From positions 1 to 64,000 of the forward strand of contig CACJLA010000004.1 in assembly GCA_902594145.1 (NCBI GenBank): DNA of 64,000 nt. Direction: 5' to 3'. The stretch comes from an uncultured Alphaproteobacteria bacterium (GTDB lineage Bacteria; Pseudomonadota; Alphaproteobacteria; HIMB59). The position numbers and the translations under genes are program-made. A model generated the notes under the pieces. The model saw nothing but the letters and a program-made list of their open reading frames with translations, did not search any database and was not told the DNA's origin. This document shows, piece by piece, positions 8,877-18,282 of the stretch; within the stretch, counting starts at the first letter, position 1; every line of letters starts with the position of its first letter.

Positions 8877-10416
8877 TAAGTTTAGAGTTAAATAACTCTA
8901 GAGTTTTGTCTTTTGTATATATTTTTGTAAATGAGCCTAATCTGGGACCATTTTCTTGACCAAAAACAACTAGATAGATAAGTTTAAAAAATTCTCTTAT
9001 ATTATCTTTGTAAATAGAATTTTTACCTACACTAAAAATTACAGTTTGAAATTCATCTGCATCTGCAGATGGTTCTATCTCTTTTATTTTTTTCACAACT
9101 TCTTTTAGTATAATTAATTCTTCTGAATTTGGAATTTTAAACTTTAAATTTGGCTGAATAAAATCTTTAAAATAATTTATACCACAATCAATCATTCTAT
9201 TAATAAGATCCTCTTCAACTTTGCTAAAATTTTTTTGATAATTTTTAATTAAACCAAATATCACACTAGGATCCTCAGATTTACAAACAGATATGACATT
9301 TAAAATTAAACTATAATTTATTTTTGAACCATAAAGGGGATTCACTGATTTATGAATATGCCATGCAGGATTATCTGCATTTTGGTTGTCACTATTAAAC
9401 TTGTTAACATTGGATAAATATTCATCAGTATTTTTTGGAATAACATCAAAGAAAAGTTTCTTAGCTGTAGTGGGTCTTTGATACATAAACATCGATAGGC
9501 TCTCTTCAATGGAATATTTAAGCCAGTCGTCGATACTTATTCCATTGCCTTTTGATTTACTTATTTTTTCAGCATTTTCATCAAGAAATAACTCGTAAAT
9601 TAAATTTTCTGGAGGTCTTGAGCCGATAATCCTGCATATTTTTGAAGATAAGCTATAGCTATCGGTTAAATCTTTTCCACACATTTCATAGTCTACGCCA
9701 AAAGCTGCCCATCTCATGGCCCAATCAACTTTCCACTGAAGTTTGCAATTTCCATCAAGAACTGATTTCGATTTTAATTCCCCATCCTCAAAGTAGGTTA
9801 CAGTAAAATCATCATAATTTACTTCTTCAATAGGAACTTGCAAAATTTTTCCAGTGTTTTCATTGATAGGGAAAAATGGACTATAAGATTTTCTTCTTTC
9901 CTCGCCAAGAGTTGGAAGAACAATATTTTTTATTTCATCATAATTTTTTATAATTTTTTTTATTGTGTCATTAAATAAACCAGATTTGTATGCATCGGTT
10001 GAGCTTTGAAATGTAAAGGGCAAATTAAATCTGTTAAGAAATTCTTTAAGCTTGGAATTATTATGCTCACCAAAACTCTTAAACTTATCAAAAGGATCTG
10101 GCACGGAGGTTAAAGGATAATCTAGATACTCAGATAGTTTTTCTTTGTTTGGAATATTATCAGGAATCTTTCTAAAACCGTCCATGTCATCAGAAAAAGC
10201 AATAAGATCAGTTTGTTTACCAGTTAGTTTTTCATAGCAAAACCGAACCATATTAGTCCTCAAAACTTCACCAAAGGTGCCTATGTGTGGTAAACCTGAC
10301 GGACCATAACCAGTTTCAAAAATAATTTTCTCTTTGGTATTGTTTTCACCAAACCTTTTAACAATTTTTTTAGCTTCATTAAAAGGCCAAGATTTATATG
10401 AGTTATAATCAGTCAA
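8869..10416 (-). CDS. lysK: Lysyl-tRNA synthetase, class I
   Basis: A 515-residue class I LysRS, the archaeal-type enzyme also used by most alphaproteobacteria instead of class II LysS. The HIGH-type motif is GYGPSGLPHIGTFGEVLRT and the KMSKS-type loop is EKISKSKGNGIS. Other class I LysRS blocks: FSDDMDGFRKIPDN and MRWAAFGVDYEMCGKDL. Overlaps fdx upstream by 4 bp and pyrD by 8 bp. Length is normal for the family. Confidence 0.95.
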   Translation of the reverse strand: MTDYNSYKSWPFNEAKKIVKRFGENNTKEKIIFETGYGPSGLPHIGTFGEVLRTNMVRFCYEKLTGKQTDLIAFSDDMDGFRKIPDNIPNKEKLSEYLDYPLTSVPDPFDKFKSFGEHNNSKLKEFLNRFNLPFTFQSSTDAYKSGLFNDTIKKIIKNYDEIKNIVLPTLGEERRKSYSPFFPINENTGKILQVPIEEVNYDDFTVTYFEDGELKSKSVLDGNCKLQWKVDWAMRWAAFGVDYEMCGKDLTDSYSLSSKICRIIGSRPPENLIYELFLDENAEKISKSKGNGISIDDWLKYSIEESLSMFMYQRPTTAKKLFFDVIPKNTDEYLSNVNKFNSDNQNADNPAWHIHKSVNPLYGSKINYSLILNVISVCKSEDPSVIFGLIKNYQKNFSKVEEDLINRMIDCGINYFKDFIQPNLKFKIPNSEELIILKEVVKKIKEIEPSADADEFQTVIFSVGKNSIYKDNIREFFKLIYLVVFGQENGPRLGSFTKIYTKDKTLELFNSKLNV

Positions 10417-10730
10417 AATTTAGGAGCTAAAGTTAAAGTAATACCATTGAGCTGTTCTGTAAATGGGATTTGACATGAAAGTCTCGAATTTTTTTTTATA
10501 TCCATTGCCTGGTCGAGCATAGATTCTTCATCATCATCAGCATTTGATATCTTATCTAACCATTTATCTTCAACATAACAATGACAGGTAGCACAAGCAC
10601 AACAACCCCCACATATTGCTTCGATATCTAAACCAGCATCTCTGATAATTTCCATAATTGAAAATCCAATAGTTGCCTCAATTTTATGAGGGGAACCATC
10701 GTGATCTATAACGTTGATATGGTATGACAT
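10413..10730 (-). CDS. 2Fe-2S ferredoxin, adrenodoxin type
   Basis: A 105-residue [2Fe-2S] ferredoxin. Ligand cysteines sit in AICGGCCACATCHCYV, with the last in RLSCQIPF. The EDKWLDKISNADDDEESML stretch is the acidic helix of adrenodoxin-type proteins, which serve Fe-S assembly, P450s or heme a synthesis. Heads the minus-strand run into lysK and faces ctaA across a 107-bp gap. Proximity to ctaA is suggestive, since heme O to heme A oxidation needs electrons, but this is inference. Confidence 0.92.
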   Translation of the reverse strand: MSYHINVIDHDGSPHKIEATIGFSIMEIIRDAGLDIEAICGGCCACATCHCYVEDKWLDKISNADDDEESMLDQAMDIKKNSRLSCQIPFTEQLNGITLTLAPKF

Positions 10731-10837
10731 TTGAAATTTACAGTATTTTAGACTATTAGGTCTATCAGTTCGATAGGCTGAATGCGACTAAAATTAATAT
10801 ACTAATTATATTCTAAAAAATTATAAGTTTAGATTAG

Positions 10838-11857
10838 ATGTATAAAACTGAGAGTTTTCAAATCAAGCTTTGGTTAGTAAGCCTTATGACAATAATCTTA
10901 TTAATGATTATTGTGGGAGGGCTTACAAGACTTACAGAATCAGGGCTGTCCATGGTCGATTGGAAATTATTTGTGGGAACAATTCCTCCGCTGTCTGATG
11001 GAGATTGGTTAAGAGTTTTTGACGATTACAAACAATATCCAGAATATCAAATTAAAAACGTAAACATGACACTGTCAGAATTTAAATATATCTTTTGGTG
11101 GGAATATGGACATAGAGTTCTTGGTAGAATTATAGGTATTATTTTTATAGTTCCTTTTGTTGTCTTTGCTTTAAAGAAATACTTTTCTAAAGAAGAGTTG
11201 CTATCATATTTGTTTCTTCTTTTTCTTGGAGGTTCTCAAGGTTTAATAGGTTGGTGGATGGTAAAAAGTGGTTTAGATATGAACCCCTATGTAAGTCATA
11301 TTAGACTGGCAGTTCATTTGATCATCGCCCAAATAATTCTCTCCTTAATTGCTTTTTTGTTTATTAAAAGACTTAGCATTGGTAATTACGAAAGTAAGTT
11401 TAATTCCCATAAATCAATTTTTATTTTATTTAATTTAATAATTTTTTTCACGATAATTTATGGGGCATTTATGGCAGGTTTAGATGCAGGTAAATCATTT
11501 AACACCTGGCCTAAAATGGGAGATAGTTACATACCTGAAAATTTGCTTTTCTTGGATGATCGATTATTTGGTTTTTTTGACAATAGTGTCTTTGTACATT
11601 TTTTCCATAGGGCTTTAGCTTACTTATCCTTCATTACAATACTTTATTTGGGTTTGAGGCACCTTAAAGGAATTAGTAATAAGTATCAAAAATTACATCT
11701 TCTATTAATAATTTCTTTAGTTTTCATTCAGCTGTTTGTTGGAGTTTTTGTTGTTTTAAGTAATGTTCAAGTTTCTTTGGGCTCTATTCATCAAATAATT
11801 GGGACTTTACTATTTGTTTTTACGACATGTTATAGTTTAAAAATCATTAAGAATTAA
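10838..11857 (+). CDS. ctaA: Heme a synthase, CtaA/COX15 type 2
   Basis: A 339-residue, roughly eight-helix membrane protein that oxidises heme O to heme A for cytochrome aa3 oxidase. Start region IVGGLTRLTESGLSMVDWK is diagnostic. Four helix-borne histidines are visible in YGHRVLGR, RLAVHLI, HFFHRALAY and GSIHQIIGT. The COX15-like motif and length place it with the alphaproteobacterial/mitochondrial group. Its presence implies an aa3-type terminal oxidase elsewhere in the genome. Confidence 0.95.
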   Translation: MYKTESFQIKLWLVSLMTIILLMIIVGGLTRLTESGLSMVDWKLFVGTIPPLSDGDWLRVFDDYKQYPEYQIKNVNMTLSEFKYIFWWEYGHRVLGRIIGIIFIVPFVVFALKKYFSKEELLSYLFLLFLGGSQGLIGWWMVKSGLDMNPYVSHIRLAVHLIIAQIILSLIAFLFIKRLSIGNYESKFNSHKSIFILFNLIIFFTIIYGAFMAGLDAGKSFNTWPKMGDSYIPENLLFLDDRLFGFFDNSVFVHFFHRALAYLSFITILYLGLRHLKGISNKYQKLHLLLIISLVFIQLFVGVFVVLSNVQVSLGSIHQIIGTLLFVFTTCYSLKIIKN

Positions 11858-11890
11858 ATCTAATTAGAGCCTGATTTGGTATAAAAAACT

Positions 11891-12592
11891 ATGAGTAAAA
11901 TACTTATAATAGGGGCTAACGGTTCTGTAGGTAAATCATGTGTTGCAAATCTAAAAGATGATAATGAATTAGTCCTTCTATCAAGAAGTGCTTTTGATGG
12001 TGACGTTGAAGGTAGTTTCGAAAAAAATGTATTGGATATAAACGATTTTTCTGAGGCAGAAAATTTTATTAAAAATATTGATTACCAAATCTCTGGCATT
12101 GTTTTTGCAATTGGTTCTATAAATCTTAAACCTTTTTCTAGTACTAGTTTAGATGATTTTAAGAAAATTATGGATGAAAACTTTTATAATATCGTACATT
12201 TTTTAAACCACAGTATCAGTAAAATGTCTGAGTCATCCTCTGTCGTGTTTTTTTCTTCAATCGCTGCTGTAAGGGGATTTAAAAATCATACTGCAATAGC
12301 TTCAGCTAAAAGTGCCTTAATAGGTTTGTCAAATTCTTTAGCTGCTGATTTTGCACCCAAGATAAGATTTAATACAATATCTCCCAGTCTATCTGTGTCT
12401 AAAATGTCAAATTTTATGGTATCAAATGAAAAAGTTGCTGAGGGAATAGGCAAACTTCATCCAATGTCAAGACTTGGTACGGGAGATGACATAGGAAACT
12501 TAGCTTCTTTCCTAATATCTGAAAAATCATCATGGATAACAGGTCAAAATTTTCAAGTTGATGGTGGTAGATCTACCTTAATTACAAGATAA
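11891..12592 (+). CDS. Short-chain dehydrogenase/reductase-like protein lacking the catalytic Tyr
   Basis: A 233-residue SDR fold protein: nucleotide-binding GANGSVGKS near the start, VFFSSIAAVRG in the active-site strand, and a C-terminal ITGQNFQVDGG. The usual YxxxK reads IASAK, so K140 is kept but the Tyr position is I136. This suggests altered chemistry or a binding role. Ten bases separate it from the photolyase-like gene, so both probably share a transcript. Substrate unknown. Confidence 0.8.
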   Translation: MSKILIIGANGSVGKSCVANLKDDNELVLLSRSAFDGDVEGSFEKNVLDINDFSEAENFIKNIDYQISGIVFAIGSINLKPFSSTSLDDFKKIMDENFYNIVHFLNHSISKMSESSSVVFFSSIAAVRGFKNHTAIASAKSALIGLSNSLAADFAPKIRFNTISPSLSVSKMSNFMVSNEKVAEGIGKLHPMSRLGTGDDIGNLASFLISEKSSWITGQNFQVDGGRSTLITR

Positions 12593-12602
12593 TTAAACCT
12601 GA

Positions 12603-14090
12603 ATGAAAGAGTGCTTTGTAGTTCTTGGAAATCAGCTATTTGAAAAAAAGAATTTAAAAGATTTTAAAAATTTATGTGAATTTTTTATTCAAGAGGATCT
12701 TGGTCTTTGTAGCTATTTTAAGCATCACAAACAAAAAATATATTATTTTCTAGCCTCTATGAGAGAATATAGGGACTATTTAAAAAAAAATAATTTCAAA
12801 GTAAATTATATTACACTTGACAAAAATATTTCTAATTTTAAGGACTATTTTGAAGGCTTAAAAAGCTTCTTGGTATCTAAAAATATTTTTAAAATTAATA
12901 TTTTTGAGATAGAGGACTTAGAATTTAGAAAAAAATTTGAACAATTTTGTAAAGATAACAAAATTGAATTAACCTTTCATAAATCACCTATGTTTCTTGT
13001 AAGTAGGACTGACTATCAGGGCATGGTTACGACCAAAAAACCTCAGTTAGCTAATTTTTACAGTAATGTTAGAAAAACTTTTGAAATATTTGTGAAAGAG
13101 AACAAACCTATTGGAGATAAATGGAGTTTTGATGAAGACAATAGAAAAAGAGTCCCAAAAGAATATGAGAGTCCTCAATCTTATATGTTTGAGTCGAAAC
13201 ATTACGAAGATATTAAGAAATTAATTAATAAGTTTTTTGCAAACCATTTTGGAATTTTAGAAAAAAAAATAATATTTCCTATGAATTTTAAAGATTCATC
13301 TAAAGTTCTTGATAATTTCATTAATGAGAAACTAGAAAATTTTGGCCATTATGAAGATTTTATAAGAATTAATGATCCATATATAAACCATAGTTTAATT
13401 AGCGCTCCATTAAACATGGGCTTATTAACTCCAAAAGACGTATTAGATCGATTAAATTTAATTTCCTATAGTAAAGTTGGTATCAACAATTATGAAGGAT
13501 TTATAAGACAAATCTTTGGGTGGAGAGAATTTATGAGGTACTTAAATATCCATTATTATAAAGATTTTAATAAAGGTAATTTTTTTGGAAATTCTAGAAA
13601 ATTAACAAAGCATTGGTATGAAGGAACAACAAATATTCCAATTTTAAATGACATGATATCTAATTTAAATAAAAGTGGATACGTTCATCATATTCCAAGA
13701 TTAATGGTAATTAGTAATATAATGAACTTATCAGGCCTTAAACCTTCAGAGGTCTATAAATGGTTTATGGAGACATTTATCGACTCCTCAGATTGGGTGA
13801 TGACACCAAATGTTTATGGAATGGGAATGTTTAGTGATGGAGGAATATTTGCAACAAAACCTTATTTATGTGGATCGAATTATTTATTGAAAATGAGTAA
13901 TTATAGTCGAGGTGATTGGACTCAAACACTTGATGGTTTATACTGGAATTTTATATATAAAAATAAAAATTATTTTAAGACTAACCAGAGGCTCTCTATG
14001 ATGTACTATACTGTAAATAAAATGGACAAATCTAAAATAAGTACTCATATTTCTAATGCAAAAAAATTCATCAGCGAATACACAAGATAG
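12603..14090 (+). CDS. Cryptochrome/photolyase-related flavoprotein (PhrB-like family, no Fe-S cysteines)
   Basis: A 495-residue member of the deoxyribodipyrimidine photolyase-related family (FeS-BCP/PhrB-like). FAD-domain blocks: GFIRQIFGWREFMRYLN, YVHHIPRLMVISN and SSDWVMTPNVYGMGMFSDGG. In PhrB the C-terminal region carries DYCxxC and a further Cys binding [4Fe-4S]; here that block reads NYSRGDWTQTLDGLYW, with S435 and D438 at the two Cys positions, so the usual cluster cannot form. Likely a light-dependent DNA repair or sensing protein using FAD. Flanked by two SDR genes; the downstream one starts inside its 3' end. Confidence 0.88.
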   Translation: MKECFVVLGNQLFEKKNLKDFKNLCEFFIQEDLGLCSYFKHHKQKIYYFLASMREYRDYLKKNNFKVNYITLDKNISNFKDYFEGLKSFLVSKNIFKINIFEIEDLEFRKKFEQFCKDNKIELTFHKSPMFLVSRTDYQGMVTTKKPQLANFYSNVRKTFEIFVKENKPIGDKWSFDEDNRKRVPKEYESPQSYMFESKHYEDIKKLINKFFANHFGILEKKIIFPMNFKDSSKVLDNFINEKLENFGHYEDFIRINDPYINHSLISAPLNMGLLTPKDVLDRLNLISYSKVGINNYEGFIRQIFGWREFMRYLNIHYYKDFNKGNFFGNSRKLTKHWYEGTTNIPILNDMISNLNKSGYVHHIPRLMVISNIMNLSGLKPSEVYKWFMETFIDSSDWVMTPNVYGMGMFSDGGIFATKPYLCGSNYLLKMSNYSRGDWTQTLDGLYWNFIYKNKNYFKTNQRLSMMYYTVNKMDKSKISTHISNAKKFISEYTR

Positions 14091-14826
14091 CAAAGTTTTT
14101 ATAACCGGCGCAAGCAGTGGGATTGGCTATGCACTTTGCGAGGAATATCTTAGACAGGGCTGGAGTGTTATAGGCTTAGCTAGGGACAATACAAAGATAC
14201 CTACCACAACATTAAATAATACTAAATTTGAATTTATAAAAATAGATTTAGCAGATTTTGACTCGAGTAAATCAATAATAGAAGAAGTATTTAAAAAAAA
14301 TAGAAACATAAATACATTTATCTTAAATGCAGGAATTTATATACCTGACAGTTTTAATGATTTTAATTTTGAAAATGCCAAACTAACTTTTAATACCAAT
14401 GTTCTTAGTATTTATTTATCTTTAGAATTGATAAGAAAGAATTTTAAACTCGACTCAAAAAATACTATAGCATTAATGTCATCCACTGCAGGATATAAAG
14501 GTCTTCCAAAGTCTATTTTATATGGACCCTCAAAGGCGGCATTAATAAATTTGGCTGAGTCTATGAAATCTGAAATTTATAATGGATTAAATGTAAAATT
14601 AATATGCCCAGGATTTGTAGAAACTCCTGCCACAAAAGTAAATACATTCAAAATGCCATATTTAATTTCCCCCAATAGGGCAGCTGAGATAATTTTTAAT
14701 AAAATATATAAAAAAGGCTTCGAGATTACATTTCCTTTTCCTTTTAATTCTATAATGAAATTTGGTAAACTATTACCATATAAATTTTATTTTAAAATTA
14801 CTGAGAAAAAATTTTCAAAAAAATGA
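14056..14826 (+). CDS. Short-chain dehydrogenase/reductase
   Basis: A 256-residue classical SDR with a TGASSGIG nucleotide-binding motif, NAG (LNAGIY), the catalytic Ser in MSSTAGYKG and intact YGPSK. The start chosen overlaps the photolyase-like gene by 35 bp and places the Rossmann strand at about residue 13, as usual. The 3' end overlaps purE by 4 bp. Substrate unknown; co-occurrence of SDRs with photolyase-related genes hints at oxidised or light-damaged metabolites, but that is speculation. Confidence 0.88.
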   Translation: MQKNSSANTQDSKVFITGASSGIGYALCEEYLRQGWSVIGLARDNTKIPTTTLNNTKFEFIKIDLADFDSSKSIIEEVFKKNRNINTFILNAGIYIPDSFNDFNFENAKLTFNTNVLSIYLSLELIRKNFKLDSKNTIALMSSTAGYKGLPKSILYGPSKAALINLAESMKSEIYNGLNVKLICPGFVETPATKVNTFKMPYLISPNRAAEIIFNKIYKKGFEITFPFPFNSIMKFGKLLPYKFYFKITEKKFSKK

Positions 14827-15311
14827 AAATATCTAATCCTAAAATTTCAATCGTAATGGGCAGCCAAAGTGACTGGTTAACTCTTAAAAATACAAGCACT
14901 GTATTAAAAGAATTAAAGATTAGTCATGAAAAAAAAATAGTTTCTGCACACCGAACCCCAAAAAGGTTATATGAATATGCAGAACAAGCTTACGATAAAG
15001 GTATTAAAATAATAATTGCTGGTGCTGGCGGCGCGGCTCATTTACCTGGTATGATCGCAGCTATAACTCATATCCCAGTAATTGGTGTTCCTATTGAGTC
15101 AAAAACATTAAAAGGATTGGATAGTTTACTTTCTATAGCACAAATGCCTTTTGGTGTTCCTGTAGGAGCTGTTGCAATTGGTGAAAATGGAGCAAAAAAT
15201 GCTGCTTTATATGCAGCTTCAATTATTAGTAATTACGACTCTAAAATTGAAAATCAATTGATTAAATGGAGACTGGCTCAAACAAAAAAAGTCAAAAAGA
15301 CACCTAAGTAA
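14823..15311 (+). CDS. purE: N5-carboxyaminoimidazole ribonucleotide mutase
   Basis: A 162-residue class I PurE, which moves the carboxylate of N5-CAIR to give CAIR in purine synthesis. Signatures: MGSQSDW, VSAHRTPKRL, AGAGGAAHLPGM and the QMPFGVPVGAVAIG tail. Coupled to the SDR upstream (4 bp overlap) and to purK downstream (1 bp overlap). The presence of purK confirms the bacterial two-step route. Confidence 0.97.
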   Translation: MKISNPKISIVMGSQSDWLTLKNTSTVLKELKISHEKKIVSAHRTPKRLYEYAEQAYDKGIKIIIAGAGGAAHLPGMIAAITHIPVIGVPIESKTLKGLDSLLSIAQMPFGVPVGAVAIGENGAKNAALYAASIISNYDSKIENQLIKWRLAQTKKVKKTPK

Positions 15312-16342
15312 TGATCATTGGTATACTAGGTGGAGGTCAACTTGGTATGATGTTATGTCAAGTAGCTAAAAAATTGAATATCCAAACGTTTATATACACC
15401 GACTCTAATGACTCCCCAGCAATTAAATATGCAAATAATTATGCTATCAAACAATATGATGATTTTGGTGAAATAGACACTTTCATTGAAAGGTGTGATT
15501 TTATTACTTATGAGTTTGAGAATATTCCATTTAAGACTTTATCGTATATAGAAAATAAAATAACGGTATCTCCTAGTTCTCAAATTAATAAAATCATTCA
15601 GGACCGTTTAAATGAAAAAAATTACGTAAATGGAATTAATATTCCCACAGTTCCATATATTGAAATCAAAGATATAGAAGATTTAAAATCAGTTAATACA
15701 AAATTTTTTCCAGCAATATTAAAAACTCGCAAGCTTGGATATGATGGTAAAGGACAGTATGTGCTTAATAGTAAAATGGAAATACCTGATATACCTAAAA
15801 ATGATTATATCTTAGAAAAGAAAATAAATTTACAACAAGAAATTTCTATTATTGCTGTGAGGTATCAAGATGGAACAATTTTTACCTATCAACCGATAGA
15901 AAATGTTCATAAAGATCAAATTCTTTTCAAGTCATATTCACCAGCAAATTCAAATCAATCAATTATTGAGGAGGCAAAAAACCACGCTGTTAATTTTGCC
16001 AATAAAATAAGTTATGTGGGTACTTTCTGTTTAGAGTTTTTTATTACAGATAAAAATGAATTGTTATTAAATGAAATAGCACCTAGAGTGCACAACTCAG
16101 GGCATTTAACTATTGAGTCATATAATGTAAGTCAGTTTGAGTCCCACCTCAGATCTGTATGCGATCTTGAAAAAATAAAGCCGATACTAAGATATAAATC
16201 TGAAATGACAAATATTCTTGGAGAGGATATTTATAATTATCGTGATAAAGAATTCAAAAAAGATGAATATTTTCATGATTATTTTAAAAAGGAATCAAAA
16301 ATTGGCAGGAAAATGGGCCATTTTACCAAATTACTGAGTTAA
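15311..16342 (+). CDS. purK: N5-carboxyaminoimidazole ribonucleotide synthase
   Basis: A 343-residue ATP-grasp enzyme that makes N5-CAIR from AIR, bicarbonate and ATP. N-terminal IGILGGGQLGMMLCQVAK is diagnostic; ATP-grasp elements include LKTRKLGYDGKGQYV, the metal-binding EFFITDKNELLLNEIAPR and VHNSGHLTIE. Shares a base with purE (TAATG). The 3' end overlaps the convergent pyrC by 4 bp. Slightly short but complete. Confidence 0.97.
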   Translation: MIIGILGGGQLGMMLCQVAKKLNIQTFIYTDSNDSPAIKYANNYAIKQYDDFGEIDTFIERCDFITYEFENIPFKTLSYIENKITVSPSSQINKIIQDRLNEKNYVNGINIPTVPYIEIKDIEDLKSVNTKFFPAILKTRKLGYDGKGQYVLNSKMEIPDIPKNDYILEKKINLQQEISIIAVRYQDGTIFTYQPIENVHKDQILFKSYSPANSNQSIIEEAKNHAVNFANKISYVGTFCLEFFITDKNELLLNEIAPRVHNSGHLTIESYNVSQFESHLRSVCDLEKIKPILRYKSEMTNILGEDIYNYRDKEFKKDEYFHDYFKKESKIGRKMGHFTKLLS

Positions 16343-17352
16343 TTTTTAATCCAGTAATTTTTAAAGTGATTATAGTTAATTAAACTATCATTTTTAAATT
16401 TTGAATATTTTTGAAATTTAAAATCTTTTTGTCTCACATATGAAATTAGTTTGTTATCGAATTTAAGATTGTAGTGCTTGCATCCATTGATTGTTAGAAA
16501 TTTATTTAAATTCTTAGTTTTTTTTGAGGAATAAAAAAGTTCCAATATATTGGATACTGAATATTTAGTTGAATAAACCCCCGCACAACAACTTTCAGTA
16601 AATTTATAATTTCTTAGATGAGGAGCTGAGTCAGAGCCAAAGAAAAACTTTGAATTACCAGATAGAGTAGCACTTAGTAATGATTTTTGGTGTTTTGTAC
16701 TTTTAATAATAGGTTTGCAAAATAACTCTGGTTTTAAATAGTCACCAAGAAAAGTATTTGTATTTTCTAATAAATGATGGGTTGTTATAGAAGCAGCTAT
16801 GTTATTATTTGATTTTACAAAATCTACAGAATCTTTAGTAGTTATGTGTTCTAAAGTTATTTTTAGACTTTTAAAATTTTTTACAAGCCAAGATAACTCA
16901 TACTCAAGAAATTTCCTTTCACGTTCATAAGGATCGTCATCTTTGTGGATATGTTCTCCATGTAAACATAATGGAATTTTGTATTTTTCCAGAAACTCAA
17001 AGTATTTTGACATTTTTTTAATATCTTTTACTCCTGAAGAGGAATTAGTAGTTGCATGAAGGGGATATAATTTGGCTGCAAAAAACAGATTATTTTTTAT
17101 CATATTTTTTAAATCTGAAATCTTACAATCTTGATTTAAATAGATAGTAAAAAGTATTTCAGTGTTTCGATTATTTTTTAAGACTAATGCTCTGTATTTA
17201 GATAAAATTTTTTCATTAGTTATTGGATTTGCTAAATTTGGCATAACCAAAATTTTTTGAAAATTTTTATTATTTTCTTTTAAAACATATTTTAAAATTT
17301 GTCCTTCTCTTAAGTGAACATGAAAATCACAAGGCCTAAAAATTTTGAGCAT
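16339..17352 (-). CDS. pyrC: Dihydroorotase, E. coli-type
   Basis: A 337-residue class II dihydroorotase for pyrimidine synthesis. Zinc ligands: DFHVHLREG, the carboxylated-Lys region AAKLYPLHATTNSSSGV, LCLHGEH, LEHITT and the catalytic Asp in FFGSDSAPH. Overlaps the glycosyltransferase gene upstream by 17 bp. Family and function are clear. Confidence 0.95.
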   Translation of the reverse strand: MLKIFRPCDFHVHLREGQILKYVLKENNKNFQKILVMPNLANPITNEKILSKYRALVLKNNRNTEILFTIYLNQDCKISDLKNMIKNNLFFAAKLYPLHATTNSSSGVKDIKKMSKYFEFLEKYKIPLCLHGEHIHKDDDPYERERKFLEYELSWLVKNFKSLKITLEHITTKDSVDFVKSNNNIAASITTHHLLENTNTFLGDYLKPELFCKPIIKSTKHQKSLLSATLSGNSKFFFGSDSAPHLRNYKFTESCCAGVYSTKYSVSNILELFYSSKKTKNLNKFLTINGCKHYNLKFDNKLISYVRQKDFKFQKYSKFKNDSLINYNHFKNYWIKN

Positions 17353-18256
17353 TTAATATATAATTTACTTTATCAATCACCTGATTATAAGACACATCAT
17401 TCATTAAACAATTATTTAAAGTATAGTTTTGAGTTTTACTCACAAGACTTTCAAAGGACTCTGTTGACCTAACTAAGTGACAATGATCAAAGATTTCTGG
17501 GAAATAGATATTATCATTAGTTGGACCGAAAAGACCTAAAGTTGAAGTTTTACTTAAAGCGGCCATATGCATCATGGAAGAGTCATTGCCAATAAAAAGT
17601 CTGGATTTTTGTAATAAACCATAATCATTGAGAATATGTTGTTTCCCACATCTATTAATTACCTTTTTACCCAGTGCTGACTCAAAATGATGAAATTTCG
17701 AACTCTCTTCTTCTGATCCTAAAATAAATATTTTATCTATTCCTTTATCTATTAAATATTTAGCAATGTTTACATATTGTTCCGTAGGCCACTCTTTAGG
17801 AGCCCAATTTGTAAAAGGGGCTAAACATGCGTAATTTGAATTTGGGAAAATATTTCGTACTCGATCAGTTAATATTTTAAAGTCTTTTTTTAAATCTGTA
17901 TCAAATTTATGATGAATCTGTTCATATATATTTTTAGATTTTTTCATCCTAAATATATTTCTTTTTTTTACCCTTAAGAAATAACCAATAAGTGAAGATC
18001 TAAAATCTACTATTTCATCATATCTAAATGCAGAGAGCTCTTTATACAGTTTAAACCAATGTAAATTATATTTTTGCTTAGTTAATATTACCCTTTTAGA
18101 AATCATTGAATAATCATCATAGATTGGCATTGGCAAAGAACCGGAAACTAATGTTACTTCAATATTTTTCTTATTTTTTCGTATATACTTATTTAGGACT
18201 TGGAGGTTTATTAGTGAGTCACCTATTCTATTTGAAGAAATAAATAATAAATGCAT
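17336..18256 (-). CDS. Glycosyltransferase family 9 (ADP-heptose:LPS heptosyltransferase-like)
   Basis: A 306-residue GT9 protein. I start it at the Met of MHLLFISSNRIGDSL, because the GT9 N-terminal strand begins there; a longer frame to 18298 would run into the divergent ygfZ start. C-terminal GT9 motif: FIGNDSSMMHMAALSKTSTLG followed by LFGPT. Such enzymes add heptose or related sugars to the lipopolysaccharide core. The acceptor and sugar cannot be set from sequence. Divergent from ygfZ with 26 bp between starts. Confidence 0.85.
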   Translation of the reverse strand: MHLLFISSNRIGDSLINLQVLNKYIRKNKKNIEVTLVSGSLPMPIYDDYSMISKRVILTKQKYNLHWFKLYKELSAFRYDEIVDFRSSLIGYFLRVKKRNIFRMKKSKNIYEQIHHKFDTDLKKDFKILTDRVRNIFPNSNYACLAPFTNWAPKEWPTEQYVNIAKYLIDKGIDKIFILGSEEESSKFHHFESALGKKVINRCGKQHILNDYGLLQKSRLFIGNDSSMMHMAALSKTSTLGLFGPTNDNIYFPEIFDHCHLVRSTESFESLVSKTQNYTLNNCLMNDVSYNQVIDKVNYILNAQNF

Positions 18257-18282
18257 ATATATACATATAGATAATACATTAC

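Noticed and set aside
10740..10837. Short inverted repeat CTATCAGTTCGATAG between fdx and ctaA
   Set aside because: Only a 5-bp stem with a 5-base loop in AT-rich DNA; no flanking T run or recognisable operator. Too weak to call as regulatory.
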